A DNA stretch of 64,000 bases from UBA9339 sp964535195 (lineage in GTDB: Bacteria; Pseudomonadota; Gammaproteobacteria; UBA9339): positions 58,927 to 122,926 of the forward strand of contig CAZHSI010000002.1 in the NCBI GenBank assembly GCA_964535195.1, in the 5' to 3' direction. This document shows positions 47,461-57,344 of the stretch, piece by piece; the stretch's first letter is position 1, and each line of letters opens with the position of its first letter. The position numbers and the translations under genes are program-made. The notes below the pieces were generated by a model, which had not been told where the DNA came from, searched no databases, and worked only from the letters and a program-made list of their open reading frames with translations.

Positions 47461-47587
47461 AATCAAGTTTAGACTCGCCACGTGGTATGAACCACGTGGC
47501 TCGGCAAGGGGGAGAGCTGCGCCTCTCCCCCTTGACTATCCCCCATTGCTTTGTCCTCGAAGCTTGCTTCGAGGAAATTTAGATTTT
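47461..47587 (+). repeat. Palindromic element, best complete copy
   Basis: AATCAAGTTTAGACTC, then hairpin 1 GCCACGTGG-TATGAA-CCACGTGGC, hairpin 2 AAGGGGGAGAG-CTGCGC-CTCTCCCCCTT, hairpin 3 TCCTCGAAGC-TT-GCTTCGAGGA and GAAATTTAGATT. All three stems are perfect. It lies between the mgtA start and the grpE stop. Confidence 0.92.
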
Positions 47588-47603
47588 ACCAGTGAGATAT
47601 TAA

Positions 47604-48236
47604 TTATTTTGCCACAATAACTAAAGCTGGCCGCAGTAAACGATCTTTCAACCAATAACCTTTTTGAATCACCTCAAGTACAACGTTAGATTTTACTGTA
47701 GGATCCTCTCGCATCGTCATCGCTGTATGTTTTTCATGGTTAAACTCTTCACCTACAGGATTAATTGGGGTAATCCCAAACTTTTGCAAAACCTCTAACA
47801 AGTGTTTTAAGGTAAGTTCAATCCCCACGTAAAAATCTTTAAGTGCCACATTTTCCTCAGCTCTCGTGAATAAACTTCGCTCAAGATTATCCACGGTTGT
47901 TAGTATCTCGTAAGCAAATTTTTCTAGCGCATATTTATGGGCATTAGTAATATCACGTTCAGTCCGACGTTTTACATTTTCTAAATCAGCCTGCGTTAGT
48001 AACCACTTATTATAGAAATCTTGCGACTTCTTTTCTTCCTCAGAAAACTTAGCCAGCAACTCCTGATAACTCGGGTGTTCAAGCACCATTTGTGCAGAAA
48101 TTCTTGTCTCCAGTAGACCGCGACTGCTGCTATCATCATTAAGTAAACTTTTATCAGCACTTTGATTCTCAAGTAAATCTTGCTCTGATTCTACTAAGTT
48201 GGTTTCTGGTTTATGTTGTTTAGAAAGATCGTTCAT
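47604..48236 (-). CDS. grpE: Nucleotide exchange factor GrpE
   Basis: The 210-residue protein has a polar N terminus, a long coiled coil (about 55-120) and the C-terminal beta domain with VGEEFNHEKHTAMTM and VLEVIQKGYWLKDRLLRPALV. It is the DnaK exchange factor. It lies 29 bases after hrcA in a two-gene heat-shock unit; dnaK is not adjacent. Confidence 0.95.
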   Translation of the reverse strand: MNDLSKQHKPETNLVESEQDLLENQSADKSLLNDDSSSRGLLETRISAQMVLEHPSYQELLAKFSEEEKKSQDFYNKWLLTQADLENVKRRTERDITNAHKYALEKFAYEILTTVDNLERSLFTRAEENVALKDFYVGIELTLKHLLEVLQKFGITPINPVGEEFNHEKHTAMTMREDPTVKSNVVLEVIQKGYWLKDRLLRPALVIVAK

Positions 48237-48265
48237 AATTAGCTCCCGAATAAAAAATAAAAAAA

Positions 48266-49315
48266 TTACACCACCTCTTCTAAAGCGGTACTAAGAAGTT
48301 TGGCAGTAACATCAACCGCCGCGATAGCTTGTTCATATGGCATTCTGGTTGGCCCAATAACCCCTAAAACTCCTACAATCTTACCGTGACGATGATAAGG
48401 GGTAGTAATCATACTACAATCGCCTAATGGCTCATAACCAGACTCCTCGCCAATATAAATTTTGACACCATTTGCCCCCAAACACTGATTAAGCAGATGC
48501 AAAATATCTCTTTTTTCAGCAAATGCGGTAAATAAATCACGTAATTTGTTAACACCAGAAGAGGAATGGTCAGTAACATTAAATAAATTAGCCTCCCCCG
48601 TAACAATATAATCACTTTTTTCTTCCGGCCGGCCTAAGGCTTTATCAGCCACATCAATAATACTTTGCGTTAGCTGATGAATGGCGTGCTGCTCTTTGGT
48701 TAAAGCTACTAACAACTCCTGGCGAACTTGAAAAAGCTCTTTACCGCTAAAATATGCCGTTAAAAAGTTCCCAACTTGTTTTAGTTCACTCGCAGTATAA
48801 CAACGATCAGTATAAATAATACGATTTTGCACTTCACTTTTGTTTAATACTAAAATTACTAAAACGCGATTATCTGACAAAGGTAAAAACTCTATATATT
48901 GCAAAATATCATTACTGTGATGCGGTAACAACACTAAACCAGTCAACTGGGTCATAGTAGCAAGCAAAGATGAAGCCGCGGCAACCAACTCTTTGGTATT
49001 AGAACCAGCGGGTAATTGCTGGGCAAGACTAACACTATTAAAATCAGCTGATAATTGTGTACTCAGTAAACTATCAACAAAAAACCGGTAACCACGAACC
49101 GTAGGCACCCGACCCGCTGAGGTATGGGGCGAATTAATAAAACCAGCCGCCTCTAAGTCTGCCATAATATTCCTAATAGTGGCCGAACTCATAGCTAGCG
49201 ACGCTCTTTGCGCTAGCGTTTTCGAGCCCACCGGCTCACCATCACGAATATAGCATTCAACCAAAAGCTTAAGTAATTTCTGCGACCGCTCGTTTAATGA
49301 TATTTCTGCTTCCAT
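48266..49315 (-). CDS. hrcA: Heat-inducible transcription repressor HrcA
   Basis: ATG 49315 gives MEAEISLNERSQKLLKLLVE and 349 residues; the extra 13 residues of the longer frame cross the promoter palindrome. The winged helix has EPVGSKTLAQRASLAMSSATIRNIMADLE, and NSPHTSAGRVPTVRGYRFFVD follows as in all HrcA. HrcA normally binds CIRCE (TTAGCACTC-N9-GAGTGCTAA). That sequence is not present upstream; a different palindrome is (49322-49370). Confidence 0.95.
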   Translation of the reverse strand: MEAEISLNERSQKLLKLLVECYIRDGEPVGSKTLAQRASLAMSSATIRNIMADLEAAGFINSPHTSAGRVPTVRGYRFFVDSLLSTQLSADFNSVSLAQQLPAGSNTKELVAAASSLLATMTQLTGLVLLPHHSNDILQYIEFLPLSDNRVLVILVLNKSEVQNRIIYTDRCYTASELKQVGNFLTAYFSGKELFQVRQELLVALTKEQHAIHQLTQSIIDVADKALGRPEEKSDYIVTGEANLFNVTDHSSSGVNKLRDLFTAFAEKRDILHLLNQCLGANGVKIYIGEESGYEPLGDCSMITTPYHRHGKIVGVLGVIGPTRMPYEQAIAAVDVTAKLLSTALEEVV

Positions 49316-49321
49316 AATTAA

Positions 49322-49370
49322 TTTAGTATAATCGTAAGTAGCAAAAAATGCCACTTACGATTATACTAAA
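49322..49370. promoter_or_regulatory. 18-bp-arm palindrome in the hrcA/metG divergent promoter
   Basis: TTTAGTATAATCGTAAGT (49322-49339) and its exact reverse complement (49353-49370) flank a 13-base spacer. The pairing extends inward as AGTAGCA/TGCCACT with one mismatch. Each arm contains TATAAT, so both divergent promoters may use it. It is a possible operator for HrcA in place of CIRCE. Confidence 0.7.
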
Positions 49371-49400
49371 CCACAACAATACAATTAGGTTAAAATATCA

Positions 49401-51026
49401 ATGCGCAAGATCCTTGTAACATCTGGTTTACTTTACGCCAATGGCCCCCTTCATCTTGGTCATATTTTAGAACAAATTCAAACTGATATGTGGGTACGTT
49501 TCCAAAAACTTCAAGGGCATCACTGCCTTTATGTCTGCGGTGAAGACGCTCATGGTACACCAATTATGATTAGCGCACAAAAACAGCAGATATCGCCAGA
49601 ACAATTAATTACCGAAATGAAAGTCTCTCATGAACAAGACTCTACTGGTTTTCTCATAGGTTTTGATAACTATCATACTACCCATTCCCCAGAAAACCAT
49701 GAGCTAACTAATTTAATTTACGAACGATTACTAAAAAATAGTGACATTGAAACGAGGACTATCAATCAAGCATTTGACGAAGATGCTAAAATGTTCTTAC
49801 CCGATCGTTACATCAAAGGAACATGCCCCCATTGTAAAGCTCCGGAACAACATGGAGATAACTGCGAAAATTGCGGGGCAATTTACGCGCCTACAGATTT
49901 AATTAATCCAGTATCGATTATCTCTGGTAAACCACCCATCCAAAAATCGTCTGAGCATTATTTCTTTCATCTAGAAAAATATACTGACCTACTACAAACA
50001 TGGGGCAAAAAAAGTTTATCTCCGGAGATCGTTAATAAACTAAACGAGTGGTTTGCTCAGGGCTTAAAACCCTGGGATATCTCCCGCGATGCGCCATACT
50101 TTGGCTTTGAAATCCCGCATAAACCTGGTAAATATTTTTACGTTTGGCTGGATGCCCCCATTGGTTATATTGCCAGTTTAAAAAACTTAGCAACCAAGCA
50201 AAAAATAAACGCCGATGAATATTGGCAAAAAGATAGCACTGCCGAACTCTACCACTTTGTGGGCAAAGATATTATTTATTTCCATGCACTTTTTTGGCCA
50301 GCAATCCTGGAAAGTGCAAACTTACGTAAACCTAACGCTATCTTTACCCACGGTTACCTAACGATCAATGGCCAAAAAATGTCAAAATCGCGTGGCACTT
50401 TTATTTTAGCGCGTGATTATCTAAAGCATTTAAACCCAGAGTACTTACGCTACTACCTTGCCGCCAAGTTAGGTCCAAACATCGATGATATCGATTTAAA
50501 TTTTGACGATTTTATGAAACGCAATAATAGCGACCTAGTGGGGAAAGTGGTAAACATCGCCAGTCGTGCAGCTGGTTTTATTAATAAAAACTTTGGCGGG
50601 ATGTTAGCCAATCAGTTAGACTCCCAAGAACTATTTAACGAAGGGGTTAGGCTTGCTGATAAAATCAGCGAATCTTATGCAGGCAGAAACTTTAATAACG
50701 CCGTTCGGCTAATAATGAGCCTTGCTGATCTAACTAATCAGTACATTGATGATAAAAAACCATGGGCCCTTGCCAAACAAAACCCAAATGATCCAATGAT
50801 ACAAAATGTTTGTACCATGGGAATTAATATGTATCGCTTATTAATACTATTTTTAAAACCGATTTTACCAAAACTGGCCTCAAGCTCTGAAGAATTTTTA
50901 CAAATCGCACCACTTACCTGGCAAGACCACAAAACACCGCTGCTACAACATAAAATTAATGAATTTAAGCCATTAATCCAGCGGATTGATCCTAAAAGTA
51001 TTGCTGCCTTATTGTCACCTCAATGA
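49401..51026 (+). CDS. metG: Methionyl-tRNA synthetase, short form
   Basis: The 541-residue class I synthetase has HLGH (18-21) for HIGH, KMSKS (326-330), and a zinc-binding insert with CPHC and CENCG. It ends after the anticodon-binding helical domain and so lacks the C-terminal dimerisation domain of E. coli MetG (677 residues). It shares an ATGA overlap with nth. Confidence 0.96.
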   Translation: MRKILVTSGLLYANGPLHLGHILEQIQTDMWVRFQKLQGHHCLYVCGEDAHGTPIMISAQKQQISPEQLITEMKVSHEQDSTGFLIGFDNYHTTHSPENHELTNLIYERLLKNSDIETRTINQAFDEDAKMFLPDRYIKGTCPHCKAPEQHGDNCENCGAIYAPTDLINPVSIISGKPPIQKSSEHYFFHLEKYTDLLQTWGKKSLSPEIVNKLNEWFAQGLKPWDISRDAPYFGFEIPHKPGKYFYVWLDAPIGYIASLKNLATKQKINADEYWQKDSTAELYHFVGKDIIYFHALFWPAILESANLRKPNAIFTHGYLTINGQKMSKSRGTFILARDYLKHLNPEYLRYYLAAKLGPNIDDIDLNFDDFMKRNNSDLVGKVVNIASRAAGFINKNFGGMLANQLDSQELFNEGVRLADKISESYAGRNFNNAVRLIMSLADLTNQYIDDKKPWALAKQNPNDPMIQNVCTMGINMYRLLILFLKPILPKLASSSEEFLQIAPLTWQDHKTPLLQHKINEFKPLIQRIDPKSIAALLSPQ

Positions 51027-51655
51027 ACACCAACACCGTATTAAAGATCTTTAAACACTTAGGTTCGGTTATCAAAAATCCAACGACGGAACTACATTAC
51101 GCGTCAAATTTTGAACTTCTAATTGCAGTAATGCTTTCTGCTCGTACCACCGATAAAACTGTCAATAAAATTACCGACAAGTTATTTAAGATCGCCAACA
51201 CTCCAGAAAAAATATTACGCTTAAAACTTGGTAACGTAAAAAAATATATAAAAAGTTCTGGGTTCTTTAACACTAAGGCAAAAAATATTATTGCGACTTG
51301 CGAGATTTTGGCAAATAAATTTCATTCGCAGATCCCTGAGACACGCAAAGAGTTAGAACACTTACCCGGCGTTGGCAGAAAAACAGCCAATGTGATTTTA
51401 AACATAGCTTTTAATCAGCCCACGATTGCTGTAGATACGCATGTTTTCAGGGTAAGTAATCGGCTTGGCCTGGTTAACAGCAAAACCCCTGCAGAAACTG
51501 AAGAAAAACTGCTGAAAATTATCCCAAAAAAATTTGCTAAAATCGCGGGAAACCTCTTACTTTTACACGGCAGATACACTTGTCCATCACAAAAACCAAA
51601 ATGCGAAAGCTGTGTGATTAATAGGTACTGTCATTACTACCAAACAAATCGGTAA
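51023..51655 (+). CDS. nth: Endonuclease III
   Basis: The 210-residue DNA glycosylase/AP lyase has the HhH motif LPGVGRKTANVILN with the catalytic Lys, the catalytic Asp in AVDTHVFRVSNR, and a [4Fe-4S] loop C-x6-C-x2-C-x5-C (CPSQKPKCESCVINRYC). It removes oxidised pyrimidines. Translation is coupled to metG. Confidence 0.96.
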   Translation: MNTNTVLKIFKHLGSVIKNPTTELHYASNFELLIAVMLSARTTDKTVNKITDKLFKIANTPEKILRLKLGNVKKYIKSSGFFNTKAKNIIATCEILANKFHSQIPETRKELEHLPGVGRKTANVILNIAFNQPTIAVDTHVFRVSNRLGLVNSKTPAETEEKLLKIIPKKFAKIAGNLLLLHGRYTCPSQKPKCESCVINRYCHYYQTNR

Positions 51656-51663
51656 AAAACAGC

Positions 51664-53235
51664 ATGATAATCATCAAAAAACTTTCTATGGGATTAACCC
51701 TTACTCTGTTTTTCATCATAGCCGCAATTTTTCTGCAAGAGGACATTATAGAGTATAAATACCTCCTGGGATATGCTGTTTCTTCTCAATACCAAAAAGA
51801 CAAAGCCCTGATTGCTCCATATTTTGATGAAAGTTTTTATTTAAAACATTATGGCGAAGCAGTTAAAAAATCAGGGTTAACACCCATCGATCACTTTTTA
51901 AAAAAGGGGTGGTATAGCAATAACTGGCGTAAACACACCGATCCTAATGCTTGGTTTAATACCACCCTCTATCAAGAACGCCTTTGGGGTAAAGCCCCGC
52001 GCAATATCTTTAAGCTTAAAACCAACCCCTTGGTAGACTTTCTCAGCCAACCTAAAATGCATCGTCATAAAAACTTAATTGAAGTTTGGGCAAAAAAAGA
52101 GGAATTAACTCGTGCTTGGCTTGCTATAGAGGGTCTAATACGATTAGATCGGTTTCAAATAACATTACATATCCCAAATGACATCGGGGCACCAGACCTT
52201 ATACGTTTCGCACCCCAGATCAAAAGAGGATTAAAATTAGTCCAAGACAATCAAAAAGACACAAGCTTTTATCATTCAGATTTTATTAGGCATCCTGATA
52301 AATATAAACTCACCGACTTAACTCCGATCGATCAAACTACTTTTGCTGCTAATGACGATACCAAACCTATAGTTTACGTTAGTCATGACTTTAAATACTT
52401 GCAATATTCACTTTATGGGCGGCGGGGCTGGATAAAAAATGGCAAAATTAACCCGACCATGATTGGTATCGCTTATTACTGTAGAGAACCACTAATAACG
52501 GCAACGCCACCATTTTTTATTAATTTTATGCAACAATTAAGGAGAATATTTAGTAACAACCCAAGAGAACTTCGCGTAAAAGATTTTAAAGATTACCTAA
52601 CCCGGATCGCTGATGGTTTCGATCTTTACATAGTAAATACCAAACTACCTAGCAAAAACTATAAAACTGTGCCAGGCTGGATGGAAACATGGATTGACGA
52701 AAAAGAGCTAAATAGAAACAAGGAGTTTTCGGTAAGTTTTTTATTAACCAAGAAAAACCAAAAGAACCATATCTTTAATTATAAGCTGCGCGATGAAATC
52801 TGGAGCAAAGAAAAAGATTTTAAAATTCCCACCAAATTCTACCTATCCTATAGACAAAAAAATCTTTTCCCTAAAAATATGCAAAATCGCGCCATGCCAA
52901 CCGACTCGAAAAAATGGCTCTTTAATTCGGCATTTAATATTACTATAGAAAATACTGAACAAGAGGATTATTTTACAGAAAAACTTTTAGGTTGCTTTAT
53001 GGCACTTACCGTGCCGATCTACATAGGCTGCTCTAATGTTTCTGATTATTTTGATAACCGAGGAATGCTCGTAGTTAAATCGGTAGAGGAACTTGTAAAA
53101 GTAGTCAATTCTTTAACCCCAGAAACCTACCAAAAAATGTTGCCTTATCTTAAAGAAAACCGAAAGCGTGCCTTAAAGTTTTTACAACTAGAAAAAGAAA
53201 TTATTTCTGAGTTTGGCACTAAGCTTCGGAAATAA
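51664..53235 (+). CDS. Membrane-anchored GT10 (fucosyltransferase-like) glycosyltransferase
   Basis: The 523-residue protein has an N-terminal membrane anchor (about 8-27). A segment FDESFYLKHYGEA...GLTPIDHFLKKGW follows, a motif repeated in many surface-glycan glycosyltransferases. The C-terminal GT10 domain (about 290-510) has FNITIENTEQEDYFTEKLLG and TVPIYIGCSNVSDYF, the donor-binding pattern of alpha-1,3-fucosyltransferases. It probably modifies LPS or another surface glycan. It lies eight bases after nth on the same strand, although it looks functionally separate. Confidence 0.82.
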   Translation: MIIIKKLSMGLTLTLFFIIAAIFLQEDIIEYKYLLGYAVSSQYQKDKALIAPYFDESFYLKHYGEAVKKSGLTPIDHFLKKGWYSNNWRKHTDPNAWFNTTLYQERLWGKAPRNIFKLKTNPLVDFLSQPKMHRHKNLIEVWAKKEELTRAWLAIEGLIRLDRFQITLHIPNDIGAPDLIRFAPQIKRGLKLVQDNQKDTSFYHSDFIRHPDKYKLTDLTPIDQTTFAANDDTKPIVYVSHDFKYLQYSLYGRRGWIKNGKINPTMIGIAYYCREPLITATPPFFINFMQQLRRIFSNNPRELRVKDFKDYLTRIADGFDLYIVNTKLPSKNYKTVPGWMETWIDEKELNRNKEFSVSFLLTKKNQKNHIFNYKLRDEIWSKEKDFKIPTKFYLSYRQKNLFPKNMQNRAMPTDSKKWLFNSAFNITIENTEQEDYFTEKLLGCFMALTVPIYIGCSNVSDYFDNRGMLVVKSVEELVKVVNSLTPETYQKMLPYLKENRKRALKFLQLEKEIISEFGTKLRK

Positions 53236-53752
53236 CTTTGCTGCCTTAGCAAATATTGTTTTCGCAAAAAGGATAGGTGACATAACATAAACGCTATTTA
53301 GCACCCTGGTGGCACTTTATAAGTGAATTCGTAGTTAAGCAAATCTTAATACTAGCATGCTAATATTGCAGGAAAGGCAAACGCAAAGCTGCTTAGTCGC
53401 CTCATCAAATGATTGGTTGACGCGATGTCTTTAGGAGCAAACTACGCTTTCTCCAAGGGGCTCATATATCGCACTCCCTCTCCGTGCACGCAGCAGCAGT
53501 ATAAGGTACAGCAAGCTTAGCACATAAATGAAAGATGTACGGTTAAAAAAGGTTTAAGCAGCTGAGGTTGGGCAAGCGGTACGAACACGAAAAGATGATT
53601 ATGAGCCGTAGTTGTTAAATAATGTTAAATAACCCTAGTTTGGGAGGGGACTAAGATGGATAAATTCACAATGAAACTATTCTTAGATTCTTGACATTAA
53701 ACATAGGTATGTATGATAGATTTTGTAAATAACAAAAAGGAGAATAGAGTTT
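53236..53752. other. 517-bp intergenic region upstream of the first LRR gene
   Basis: No gene or RNA family was recognised. The last 80 bases (from about 53677) are nearly identical to the region upstream of the second LRR gene (from about 55057) and carry the shared promoter and leader. Confidence 0.5.
53691..53717 (+). promoter_or_regulatory. Promoter of LRR gene 1
   Basis: A perfect TTGACA (53691-53696) is followed by TATGAT (53712-53717), spacing 15. The same block recurs 1380 bases downstream (55071-55097) before LRR gene 2. Confidence 0.55.
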
Positions 53753-54940
53753 ATGACTATGTCAGTAAAAAAAAATAAATTACAAATTGGTAAAATAGTT
53801 GCATCATTATTGCTCGCTTCTTGTTGCGCTGTGGCAATAGCTAGTGGGAGAGGAGGTGCACCCTACATGCCGATCGGTGAAGAGCGACTGTTGCCAAATT
53901 TAGCGCCACACCTTGTGCCCCCCGCTGTTATTCATGATGCAGAGGAGCCAGCACAACTCCCAGCGCCAGCGCCTATGCCCATAGCAGAACCTAACCAAGA
54001 AATAGATTGGGATAGACTTGAAGAAGAGGCAGTACTTTATAGACCGCAGCCCGGAACTACTATCTTTGAGGTTGCAGATGCAATCAGGCAAGCGCAACAT
54101 CCCTTGAGGATATATCTTGGGCACAATAATATTGGTACTGAGGGAGCACGAGTCATTGCCGATGCCATCAGATATGCGCAACATCCCTTGGAGATAGCTA
54201 TTGGTGACAATAATATCGGTGCTGAGGGAGCACGAGCCATTGCCGATGCAATCAGATATGCGCAACATCCTATGACAATAGGTATTATGGGCAATAATAT
54301 TGGTGATGCAGGAGCACGAGACATTGCTGATGCAATCAAGCAAGCGCAATATCCTATGAGAATAGATCTTGGGCGCAATAACATTGGTGATGAGGGAACA
54401 CGAATCATTGCCGACGCCATCAGATATGCGCAACATCCTATGACAATAGGTATTATGGGCAATAATATTGGTGATGCAGGAGCACAAGCTATTGCCGATG
54501 CGCTCATACAGGCACAACATCCCATGATAATAGATCTTCCTCTTAATAATATTTCTGCCAATGCAACCAAAATGCTTGCAAAAGTACTAGCTGATAGATT
54601 CTTTATGCCGCATAGAATAACACTGGGTTACGAGCACAATCTACAGCTTAAAAAGCACAAAAAGCAAAAATTCACAGAATTGGTTTATATTATGAAATGG
54701 CTTTTCCCTAATAAAGATCTAAATCATGATAACTTGCGGGAAATATTAAAACATGCGGTTACGTATGGAGATACTAGATACGAACTCAAACATATGTTAA
54801 GTTTTTTCGAGAGCATGAAAAAAGTACTAGATAAGCGTGCTACAGTTCAAGAGCAAGCATCGTATGGTTCAATATCAACCTATCTAATTGATCACATGTA
54901 CGTCTTGTATAACTATTTTATCCACAAATTTGGCTGGTAG
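53753..54940 (+). CDS. Secreted leucine-rich-repeat protein 1
   Basis: The 395-residue protein has a signal peptide (hydrophobic core LLLASCCAVAIASG, about 17-32) and a Pro-rich linker. Six 28-residue repeats follow, of the form NNIGDEGTRIIADAIRYAQH, matching ribonuclease-inhibitor/NLRC-type LRRs (xxLxxNxIGxxGAxxIAxAI). A 120-residue non-repeat C terminus has ITLGYEHNLQLKKHKKQKFT. The start follows GGAG. LRRs of this kind mediate protein binding, often to host targets. Directly after the start lies an A9 tract (53767-53775) that is in frame here. It is a segmental duplicate of the next gene. Confidence 0.82.
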   Translation: MTMSVKKNKLQIGKIVASLLLASCCAVAIASGRGGAPYMPIGEERLLPNLAPHLVPPAVIHDAEEPAQLPAPAPMPIAEPNQEIDWDRLEEEAVLYRPQPGTTIFEVADAIRQAQHPLRIYLGHNNIGTEGARVIADAIRYAQHPLEIAIGDNNIGAEGARAIADAIRYAQHPMTIGIMGNNIGDAGARDIADAIKQAQYPMRIDLGRNNIGDEGTRIIADAIRYAQHPMTIGIMGNNIGDAGAQAIADALIQAQHPMIIDLPLNNISANATKMLAKVLADRFFMPHRITLGYEHNLQLKKHKKQKFTELVYIMKWLFPNKDLNHDNLREILKHAVTYGDTRYELKHMLSFFESMKKVLDKRATVQEQASYGSISTYLIDHMYVLYNYFIHKFGW

Positions 54941-55070
54941 CAATTTTGGGGAACCTAGTGAAAGTTAGTCGCCTTAGGTAGGAGTGGCACCTTAAAAGGC
55001 GGCGCCGTTTGCTCGTAACAGCATACAGTTAAAAGGTGGTGGAGCAGCTAATAAAACTATTCTTAGATTC

Positions 55071-55097
55071 TTGACATTAAACATAGGCATGTATGAT
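55071..55097 (+). promoter_or_regulatory. Promoter of LRR gene 2
   Basis: TTGACA (55071-55076) and TATGAT (55092-55097), with the same spacing and flanks as the promoter of LRR gene 1. Confidence 0.5.
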
Positions 55098-55434
55098 AGA
55101 TTTTATAAATAACAAAAAGGAAAATAGAGTTTATGACTATGTCAGTAAAAAAAACAGATTACAAATTGGTAAAATAGTTGCGCCAATATTGCTCGCTTCT
55201 TGTTGCACTGTGGCAATAGCTAGCGGGAGAGGAGGTGCACCCTACATGCCGATCGGTGAAGAGCGACTGTTACCGAATTTAGCGCCACAACTTGTGCCAC
55301 CTGCTGTTATGCATGACGCAGAAGTGCCAGCACAAGCCCCAGCACCAGCGTCTGTGACCGTAACAGAGCCTAACTATGATATAGACTGGGGTGCAGTATA
55401 TTATGAACCGCAACCCGGAACTACTATCTTTGAG

Positions 55435-56890
55435 ATTGCAGAAGTGATTAGACAGGCGCAACATCCTATATGGATAGATCTTGGAGAAAATAATACCGTT
55501 GCTGAAGGAGTACGAATCATTGCCGATGCCATCAGACAAGCGCAACATCCCATGAGAATAGATCTTGGAGAAAATAATCTTGGTGCCGAAGGAGCACGAG
55601 CCATTGCTGAGGCCATCAGACAGGCGCAACATCCCATGAGAATAGATCTTAGAAGCAATAATATCGATACTGAAGGAGCGCGAGCCATTGCTAATGCCAT
55701 CAGACAAACGCAACATCCCATGGAGATAGCTATTGGCGACAATAATATCGGTGATGAGGGAGCACGAACTATCGCAGATGCCATCAGGCACATGCAACAT
55801 CCCATAACAATAGATCTTGAGTACAATAATATTAGCGCCGAAGGAGCACGAGCCATTACTGAGGCAATCAGACAAATGCAGCATCCCATAACAATAGATC
55901 TTGAGTACAATAATATTGGTGCCAAAGGAGCAAGAGCCATTACTGAGGCAATCAGACAAACGCAGCATCCCATTACGATAGCACTTGGGTACAATAATCT
56001 TGGTGCTGAAGGAGCACGAGCTATCGCAGATGCAATCAGGCAAGCGCAGCATCCCATTACAATAGCACTTGGGAGCAATAATTTTGGTGCTGAGGGAGCA
56101 CGAGCCATTGCCGATGCCATNNNNNNNNNNNNNNNNNNNNNNNNNNNNNNNNNNNNNNNNNNNNNNNNNNNNNNNNNNNNNNNNNNNNNNNNNNNNNNNN
56201 NNNNNNNNNNNNNNNNNNNNCACTTGGGAGCAATAATTTTGGTGCTGAGGGAGCACGAGCCATTGCCGATGCCATTAGACAGGCGCAACATCCTATGAGA
56301 ATAGATCTTGGAGACAATAATATTGGTGCTGAAGGAACACGAGCCATTGCCGATGCCATCAGACAGGCGCAACATCCCATGAGAATAGATCTTGGAGACA
56401 ATAATATTGGTGCTGAAGGAGCACGAGCCATTGCCGATGCCATTAGACAGGCGCAACATCCTATGAGAATAGATCTTGGAGACAATAATATTGGTGCTGA
56501 AGGAACACGAGCCATTGCCGATGCCATCAAACAGGCGCAGCATCGCATGAGAATAGATCTTAGATTCAATAATATTGGTGCCGAAGGAGCACGAGCCGTT
56601 GCCGAAGCAATCAGGCAAGCGCAACATCCCATGAGAATAGAACTCAGAGGCAATAATCTTGGTGATGAAGGAGCGCGAGCCATTGCCGATGCCATCAGAC
56701 AGACGCAACATCCTATGAGAATAGAACTTAGAGACAATAATCTTGGTACTGAAGGAGCACGAGCCATTGCCGATGCCATCAAACAGGCGCAACATCATAT
56801 GACGATAGATCTTGGTGATAATAATATCGGTGATGAAGGGGTACGAGCTATCGCCAATGCAATCAGGCAAGCGCAACATCCTATGAGAAT
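55435..56890 (+). repeat. 84-bp tandem LRR-coding repeats
   Basis: At least sixteen 84-bp units encode ADAIRQAQHPMRIDLGDNN-type repeats, with many units nearly identical at DNA level. The high identity keeps several antisense and out-of-frame readings open and caused the assembly gap. Confidence 0.9.
56121..56220. other. Assembly gap, 100 N
   Basis: Exactly 100 N lie inside the LRR array. The 55 bases before the gap (56066-56120) are identical to those after it (56221-56275), so the gap is a scaffolding artefact in a repeat and its true length, and the repeat number, are unknown. Confidence 0.98.
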
Positions 56891-57344
56891 ACGTCTTGAT
56901 CCTAAGATTTCTCCTGATCCTTATCCTAGGATTTCTCCTAACACAGTTCAAATGCTTGCAGAAGTAACCGCCGATAGATTCTTGATGCCACACAGAATAA
57001 CACTGGGTTACGAGTATACTCTACAGCTTAAAAAGTACAAAAAGCAAAAATTCACAGAATTGGTTAGCATGATACAATGGCTTTTTCCTAAAGATCTAAA
57101 TTATTATATCGTGCTGGAAATTTTACAACGTATGGTTACATATGGGGATACTGGATACGAATATAATAATCTGGAAAGTTTGGTCAAAAGTGTGCAAAAA
57201 GTATTAGGAGAACGTGCTGAATCTCAAGAGCAACAACCACATACTTAAGTCCCAGGTCAACAATCGCATGGTTCAACATTAACCTATCTAATTGATAAAA
57301 TGTACGACTGGTATAACTATTTTATCCAAAAATTTGGCCGGTAG

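Larger units (their letters stand above)
55133..57344 (+). pseudogene. Secreted LRR protein 2: frameshifted start, assembly gap, premature stop
   Basis: This paralogue of LRR protein 1 has the same signal peptide, linker, repeats and C-terminal domain. Eight repeats lie before the 100-N gap and eight after it. Three lesions are seen. The poly-A tract after the ATG at 55133 is A8, not A9, which puts the ATGACTATG start out of frame. The frame stays open only from ATG 55093, which lies within the promoter copy. After the gap the frame differs, as expected if the gap length is arbitrary. A TAA at 57246-57248 removes 32 C-terminal residues that are otherwise conserved with gene 1 (TYLIDKMYDWYNYFI). 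It may be decaying or phase-variable. Confidence 0.7.

Noticed and set aside
53900..54570. Minus-strand frames of 206 and 177 codons over LRR gene 1
   Set aside because: They are antisense to the LRR repeats and contain only repeated Cys/Leu/Ile artefacts.
55435..56890. CRISPR-like array
   Set aside because: Units are contiguous 84-bp coding repeats without unique spacers, and no cas genes are near.
55279..56993. Long minus-strand open frames (325 and 530 codons) across the LRR array
   Set aside because: They are antisense readings of 84-bp repeats, which stay open because each unit is a multiple of three without stops in that frame. The plus strand has the signal peptide, SD and promoter.
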